Part shown: positions 41,412 through 45,648 of the stretch, piece by piece
Layout of the letters: each line of letters begins with the position of its first letter
Position numbering within the stretch: the stretch's first letter is position 1
Source: Alphaproteobacteria bacterium
Lineage (GTDB): Bacteria; Pseudomonadota; Alphaproteobacteria; Micavibrionales; Micavibrionaceae
Direction: 5' to 3'
NCBI GenBank assembly: GCA_030426925.1
Contig: JAUHXT010000005.1
Coordinates: forward strand, 1-45,648
DNA length: 45,648 bases
Program-made: the position numbers and the translations under genes
Notes under the pieces: generated by a model
What the model was told of the DNA's origin: nothing
The model's input: only the letters and a program-made list of their open reading frames with translations
Databases searched by the model: none

Positions 41412-43205
41412 ATGACGTTAACTGTTTCCCACGACGATATTGCCAAAACGCACGAGATGATGCGCAGGCTGTTTCTGGATCCGGAATCCGGTCTGGAACG
41501 GCACTGGACAGATACAGGCATGTACCGTCCCGGTTATAGTGAGCGCGAAACCGAAGCGATTAATATGGTTGCGGGCGAAGCCGAAGCGATGGGCATGGAA
41601 ATGGTGCAGGATGTCGCGGGCAACGTTTTCTTTATTTATCCCGGTGCGGACAGGTCAAAGCCGGTGAATATGATCGGATCGCACCTTGATGCCGTTCCCA
41701 ACGGCGGGCGTTATGACGGGCCGGCCGGTGTTGTCGGCGGTCTGGCGGCCATTAAAGCGATACATGAAAAGGGTGTGCAGCCGCAGCAGGATATTGTTCT
41801 GGCCGTCTGGCGGAATGAAGAAAGCCCGTGGTTCGGGCAATGGGGACTTGGTTCCGCTATTGCTTTCGGACTGTCTGAAGGGAACAAGCTAGGCAACAAG
41901 GGGCGCAAGGGCAATGAGGCCGATGCGGACATTACGCTGGAGTCACAGATGAAGGCGATGGGTTTAAATGTCGACCTGATAAAAGCCTATCTGATGGCTG
42001 GCAAGCCGACCATACCTGTGGAAGCCATTGCATCCTTGAGTGAAATTCATATCAAGCAGGATACAGGGCTGCGCGATAAGAATGTTTCTATCGGCTTTGC
42101 GAGCGCTATTCGCGGGAATGTCCGTTTTCCGGGGGATGCCAGCTTTTGTTTTGAAGGAGAAAACGCAATCGAGCGGGGGCTTGAGTTTGTTTCCGTTACA
42201 GAGATGGTGCTGGATGTTGCGTGCGAAGACCGTGACGGCGTTTTTACTTATCCCATTGCAAAAGGTGAGGGCAAAGAGCCAACAGGAGATCAGAAAGGCA
42301 TTATTACATTTATCGGTGAAGCAAATCATAGCGGGTCGACACCGCAGGAACAGCGCAAGGATGCGGTGCGGGCAGGGGCGTTGTTCCGTACCATGTTGTT
42401 GCAAAGCCTGAAGGAGTATATTGACAGCGGCAAAGTAAACGTCACTTTTACCAAAGCGTATACACCTGATAATGCTTCTGCGACAACGATCCCTGCAGAA
42501 TTCAACGTTGGTGTTCATATAGCGATTGAAGATGAAAAGGACAGGATCGAGGTCCAGACGGCCTTGCAGCATGCAATGGGGCAGGCGGCAAACAAACGGC
42601 AATGCGATGTCGAGCTGAGGGGAAGAGATTTTTTTGCAACTGTCATTCAAGGCGATGGATCACAGCCTGACGTGCAGTCATCCTTTATCGTGACACCGGA
42701 AACGCGTAGTACCGAAGGTGCGATGCTGGATATTGCAAAAGATTTGTATACCAGTGAAGCTGACAGGCTTGGTGCAAGCTATAATGCAGAAAAAATTGTT
42801 TCATCTTCCCCTTCGCATATGAGTGAAGAGTCATTGCAGAAATGCATGGAGTTTGCCCGCGAGGGAGGTATAGCCTGTGCGAAGGTTGTATCGGGTGCCG
42901 GGCATGATGTTGGGCGGGCGGCAACGGCCAATACGCTGCACGACAAATGCGATATACGCCCGACGCTTATTTTCTGCCGTCATGATGATGCACGTGGCTT
43001 GTCGCACAATCCGGCAGAAATGCTGGGCCGTGATGAAAACGATGATCCGTTTTGTATGAAAAGCGATTTCCACAATGCCGTGGTTGTTGCCGCGAACCTT
43101 GCTATGCGGGCCAATGACAAGACGGCGTCCAATGATAATCTTACCTTTGCTGAAAAGCTTATAGCCATGGGGGGTAAGCCGTTGCAGTTTCAGCTGGCGG
43201 CTTAG
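41412..43205 (+). CDS. Enlarged M20-family amidohydrolase (allantoate/N-carbamoyl-amino-acid hydrolase type)
   Basis: 597 residues; GAGGGTG precedes the ATG. The two-zinc M20 core is visible: MIGSHLDAVPNGGRYDGPAGVVGG (first His and bridging Asp), AVWRNEESPWFGQWGLGSAIAFG (metal-binding Glu region), the dimerisation-domain segment GEANHSGSTPQEQRKDAVRA, and SGAGHDVG plus GLSHNPAEM near the C-terminus. Relatives such as allantoate amidohydrolase and N-carbamoyl-L-amino-acid hydrolase are about 410 residues. The excess is spread over insertions near 150-290 and 400-480. The substrate is unknown; a ureido or amide compound is likely. It is convergent with, and overlaps by 4 bases, the deaminase gene. 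Confidence 0.8.
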   Translation: MTLTVSHDDIAKTHEMMRRLFLDPESGLERHWTDTGMYRPGYSERETEAINMVAGEAEAMGMEMVQDVAGNVFFIYPGADRSKPVNMIGSHLDAVPNGGRYDGPAGVVGGLAAIKAIHEKGVQPQQDIVLAVWRNEESPWFGQWGLGSAIAFGLSEGNKLGNKGRKGNEADADITLESQMKAMGLNVDLIKAYLMAGKPTIPVEAIASLSEIHIKQDTGLRDKNVSIGFASAIRGNVRFPGDASFCFEGENAIERGLEFVSVTEMVLDVACEDRDGVFTYPIAKGEGKEPTGDQKGIITFIGEANHSGSTPQEQRKDAVRAGALFRTMLLQSLKEYIDSGKVNVTFTKAYTPDNASATTIPAEFNVGVHIAIEDEKDRIEVQTALQHAMGQAANKRQCDVELRGRDFFATVIQGDGSQPDVQSSFIVTPETRSTEGAMLDIAKDLYTSEADRLGASYNAEKIVSSSPSHMSEESLQKCMEFAREGGIACAKVVSGAGHDVGRAATANTLHDKCDIRPTLIFCRHDDARGLSHNPAEMLGRDENDDPFCMKSDFHNAVVVAANLAMRANDKTASNDNLTFAEKLIAMGGKPLQFQLAA

Positions 43206-44158
43206 CTGTAGTCCAGGATTTCGTTTTCGCGCAGCAGGTTCATGGCATCCACTGAATTGTGGCCGCGGTATTTGCTGGCGTCACCGACCGTAATCCTTTT
43301 TATACCTGCACCGACGATATTGACCTGTTCACGTGATGTCGGGACTTGTGAACAGTAAAAGTAGTTATTAATCAGTTTATAGCCGTAACGGGCCATGTGC
43401 ATCAGGATACGGTTTACCGGTTCCTGCAGGAATGAATATTTGCCTTCCGGATGTTCGACCTGTAACGCGTCCTGCGGGTCCTGCATGCTGTAACCGATGA
43501 CCGGGTGGGCGCGGGCGATGAGGCAGGCATGTCCGCCGTCCGGTTTTTGGACGAAGGCTGCGGAAAATTTCCTGCGGCTATGCAGGGCGGTTGCCCCGGC
43601 AATGACCTGCTGAAAGGTTGCTTCGTCAACGGTGTCTATATCGTCGACCGTAATGGGGCTGTCGTTCGGTGGAATATAGCCATCAGGTGCCATATAAATC
43701 GGAACCAGCTTTTCATCCTTGCGCCAGAGTTCGTAAACGCTGATCCCCGCCTTTTCGCATATCTGCATGGACATGGTTTCGAAATGGTCGGCACGGCGGG
43801 CGAAAAAGTCCTTCTGGAAGCCTTTATGGTCGATATAGATGGTTTTTATGCCCGCTTCGGCGATGTTTTTGGCGCAGTTCGGGCAAAAGGGGTCGGTAAT
43901 ACATAAGGATGCGCCGTCCGTGCAGGGGGCATGCAGGATACAGGCGGTTTCTGCGTGGATCGTGCCGGAGGAGTTGCCGACCCGTGCCTCCCGGCCGAGC
44001 CCTGTTTCAATGGCTTCCGGCCAGTGATTCGTGCGGGAAATGCTGAATTCCTGTCCGTCACAGCCGGTTCCGAACAAGGTCGCGGCGATCTTGTTGGTGG
44101 GGTGGGGGCTGCTTTCGACAATATCCACAGCTTGCTGCATTGCAATAAAAGGGTTCAT
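43202..44158 (-). CDS. Cytidine-deaminase-superfamily protein with a degenerate second deaminase domain
   Basis: 318 residues from the ATG giving MNPFIAMQQA; a GTG at 44185 is less likely. The N-terminal domain (about 1-115) has the zinc site of the dCMP/CMP deaminase fold: TIHAETACILHA (His68, Glu70) and FCPNC (Cys92, Cys95), followed by AGIKTIYID. The C-terminal part (about 195-318) repeats the fold outline: FSAAFVQKPDGGHACLIARAHP, LQEPVNRIL in place of HAE, and YFYCSQVPTSREQVNIVGAGIKRITVGD in place of the PC..C helix. The second site therefore lacks its zinc ligands. Substrate is not evident. Confidence 0.7.
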   Translation of the reverse strand: MNPFIAMQQAVDIVESSPHPTNKIAATLFGTGCDGQEFSISRTNHWPEAIETGLGREARVGNSSGTIHAETACILHAPCTDGASLCITDPFCPNCAKNIAEAGIKTIYIDHKGFQKDFFARRADHFETMSMQICEKAGISVYELWRKDEKLVPIYMAPDGYIPPNDSPITVDDIDTVDEATFQQVIAGATALHSRRKFSAAFVQKPDGGHACLIARAHPVIGYSMQDPQDALQVEHPEGKYSFLQEPVNRILMHMARYGYKLINNYFYCSQVPTSREQVNIVGAGIKRITVGDASKYRGHNSVDAMNLLRENEILDYS

Positions 44159-44233
44159 AATCAAACTCTTACATAATTCCAGCACGCTCTACCAGAGGGG
44201 ATGAGATTTTTTCCCGCACAACAGCATTTTTTC

Positions 44234-44262
44234 TTGCGGTATTTATAAGCAGTTGCTAAAAA
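44234..44262 (+). promoter_or_regulatory. Candidate promoter TTGCGG-N15-GCTAAAAA
   Basis: GCTAAAAA (44255-44262) matches seven of eight positions of GCTANAWC. It would start transcription near 44268 and give a leader of about 78 bases, which contains AAGCTG and CAGCTT arms able to pair. Confidence 0.35.
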
Positions 44263-44345
44263 GCGATGTTTCCATAATTTGGAAGCTGCTGTGTGTAGGG
44301 AATAGAGAGTTAATCAATACAGCTTTTAGCTTGGTAGGGTGTGAA

Positions 44346-45648
44346 ATGGCAGCGTCTGGTAGAGATTTTATCAACGCCATGCAAGGCGGCGATATGAGAA
44401 AACCGTATGTGCAAAGTCGTTTATTAACGGCAGAGCAACTTACGCAGATACAGGAAAATCCCGACCTTGCGGATCAGTTGGGGACTCCTATTTCTCCAAA
44501 TCATCCGACATTAACTTTTAAGGGGCAGGCTTTATTAGGTTTGGCAACGACCCAGCCTAAAAAATTTCCCGAGATGATAAAGCCTCTTTCCACTCAAACA
44601 AAAGACGTAAAGATTGTTAACGCGATTGAATGGTTGCGATGGTGGTTGTCGGCGGATGAAGTTAGCCGTTCTTATGTGGGTAATGCGTATGAAAAGGCCT
44701 TTAGCCTGATCGAGCGTGTCTATAGTCATATCGGCTATGATGCTTTTATGACGTCTATGAAAGAGCGTGGATTAAACGCCGATAATTTTGCGCTGATCGT
44801 AAACGATACAGGCAGTTCCATGCAAACCAACTATTCAGGCGCCGAACAATTTGCCCGTTCCCGTCACGAAGTCAGCCCATATGGTAGTTGGCCAGGGCCG
44901 GAAACAGGCCCTATTTACGATGCACAAGGCGGTGTTGCGGCGTTTCATTCGTCGTTGAAGGAGCTTGAAGTGGCTTTACGGCGGGAGGGAGTAGTACTGG
45001 ATCAGCGAGGTTCGGATGAAGTAACATACCTGCTTTTTAAGCTGGCTCCCAGAAGAGAGGATATCGAATTTCTGGCTTTTGAAGCGCGTGTACCTATTCT
45101 TTATCACACATTTCCCAGAGGGGATGTGGGTGATGTGTTAACATCGCACGATTTTTTAAGTGTTGATCATGATGGAATTCCTGAAGAATTAAGACCCAAA
45201 CGGATCGCGGATTATCGAAGTTTATATCTGACGCGTTACAGTCCTATGGCTTTGGCTATGGGCGAGATGATTGACCGTATGAAAGTTCCTCAAAAACTTG
45301 GACCATCTTTCAAGGGGGCGGCCACCAAGGCAAAGCCGTTGGTTGTCTCCACGCAGGCCAACATGATTGATGTGCAAAACGGGGCGCATAAACCAGTGTT
45401 AACTGAGGGTATGTTGTTTCAAACAACACAGTATGATCCTCAAGAAAATGGCGCTGTAGACCGGCTTTCACATCACGCGGATGCTATTGTCCTGACTCCA
45501 CATAGCGAAGCAATCCTGAAGGACTGGGACAATCATTTTCTGGAATTGATGGATTTGTGGTGCAGTCTGGTAGTAAACAAACAGGTCAACGTAGAACAAT
45601 TATACGGCAAACCAGTGATTGTTCTGAACGATCACAAAAGATTTTCTC
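44346..45648 (+). CDS. Large orphan protein, 3'-truncated by window; C-terminal part faintly LOG-like
   Basis: The frame opens at ATG 44346 (AGGGTG about 6 bases upstream) and stays open to the last base, giving at least 434 residues. No signal peptide. Most of it is unfamiliar: a helical N-terminus, IVNDTGSSMQTNYSG near 153-167, and YGSWPGPETGPIYDAQGGVAAF. The last visible stretch, HHADAIVLTPHSEAILKDW...LMDLWCSLVVNKQ...YGKPVIVLND, has the rhythm of LOG/lysine-decarboxylase-like Rossmann proteins, which release bases from nucleotide monophosphates, but the PGGxGTxxE motif is not intact. Treat function as unknown. Confidence 0.6.
   Translation, partial: MAASGRDFINAMQGGDMRKPYVQSRLLTAEQLTQIQENPDLADQLGTPISPNHPTLTFKGQALLGLATTQPKKFPEMIKPLSTQTKDVKIVNAIEWLRWWLSADEVSRSYVGNAYEKAFSLIERVYSHIGYDAFMTSMKERGLNADNFALIVNDTGSSMQTNYSGAEQFARSRHEVSPYGSWPGPETGPIYDAQGGVAAFHSSLKELEVALRREGVVLDQRGSDEVTYLLFKLAPRREDIEFLAFEARVPILYHTFPRGDVGDVLTSHDFLSVDHDGIPEELRPKRIADYRSLYLTRYSPMALAMGEMIDRMKVPQKLGPSFKGAATKAKPLVVSTQANMIDVQNGAHKPVLTEGMLFQTTQYDPQENGAVDRLSHHADAIVLTPHSEAILKDWDNHFLELMDLWCSLVVNKQVNVEQLYGKPVIVLNDHKRFS

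Overview
The window reads as a chromosomal segment of an alphaproteobacterium. The strongest evidence is gene order: UPF0262, infA, maf, rng and tRNA-Phe on the minus strand with hisG and murA upstream; SPOR protein, nagZ, scpA, scpB, tatA, tatB, tatC on the plus strand; a DUF2336 protein; a short-form HisG; and several promoters with a Caulobacter-style -10 (GCTA...). I cannot fix the genus from sequence reading. Almost every housekeeping block carries unfamiliar genes that interrupt an otherwise conserved neighbourhood.

Region 1 (1-8.7 kb). The 3' part of a PPDK/PEP-synthase regulatory protein is followed by tRNA-Phe and a minus-strand block that runs, in transcription order, small 46-aa protein, dcd, murA, hisG, UPF0262, infA, maf, rng. 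Between infA and maf, about 2 kb is occupied by oppositely oriented small orphan genes with AT-rich leaders, hairpins and matched promoters. hisD and yacG, often part of this block in relatives, are not seen.

Region 2 (8.8-17.1 kb). tRNA-Thr is followed by a 28-bp near-copy of its 3' end. Then come mostly exported or lipid-anchored proteins on the minus strand: a polysaccharide-lyase-14-like protein with a duplicated helical module, an alpha/beta-hydrolase lipoprotein with an Asp at the nucleophile position, a transglutaminase-like lipoprotein, xthA and a truncated haemoglobin. A DUF1826-like gene, erpA, dgt and a lytic transglycosylase follow.

Region 3 (17.2-25.6 kb). A tight, often overlapping plus-strand operon encodes SPOR protein, NagZ, ScpA, a GFA-family protein, a small membrane protein, ScpB, TatABC, a ZapE-like ATPase, a DUF2336 protein and an L,D-transpeptidase lipoprotein. 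The two genes between scpA and scpB are flanked by three copies of the scpB start, an apparent insertion scar.

Region 4 (25.6-32.1 kb). Five minus-strand genes of effector-like character: a protein with an HExxH motif, a 766-residue M23-like plus GH19-like protein without signal peptide, a small orphan, and two proteins that share a 33-residue N-terminal signature ending in GTGSGIGGR. This is the best candidate for an undescribed system.

Region 5 (32.3-41.4 kb). TCA-cycle genes sucC, sucD, sucA, sucB. Between sucD and sucA lie an ADP-ribosyltransferase-like gene whose ribosome binding site is built into the sucCD terminator, a 40-residue membrane peptide, a strongly structured putative small RNA, and two tandem paralogous orphan proteins.

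Region 6 (41.4-45.6 kb). An enlarged M20-family amidohydrolase, a tandem cytidine-deaminase-fold protein with a degenerate second copy, and the 5' part of a large orphan gene that runs off the window.
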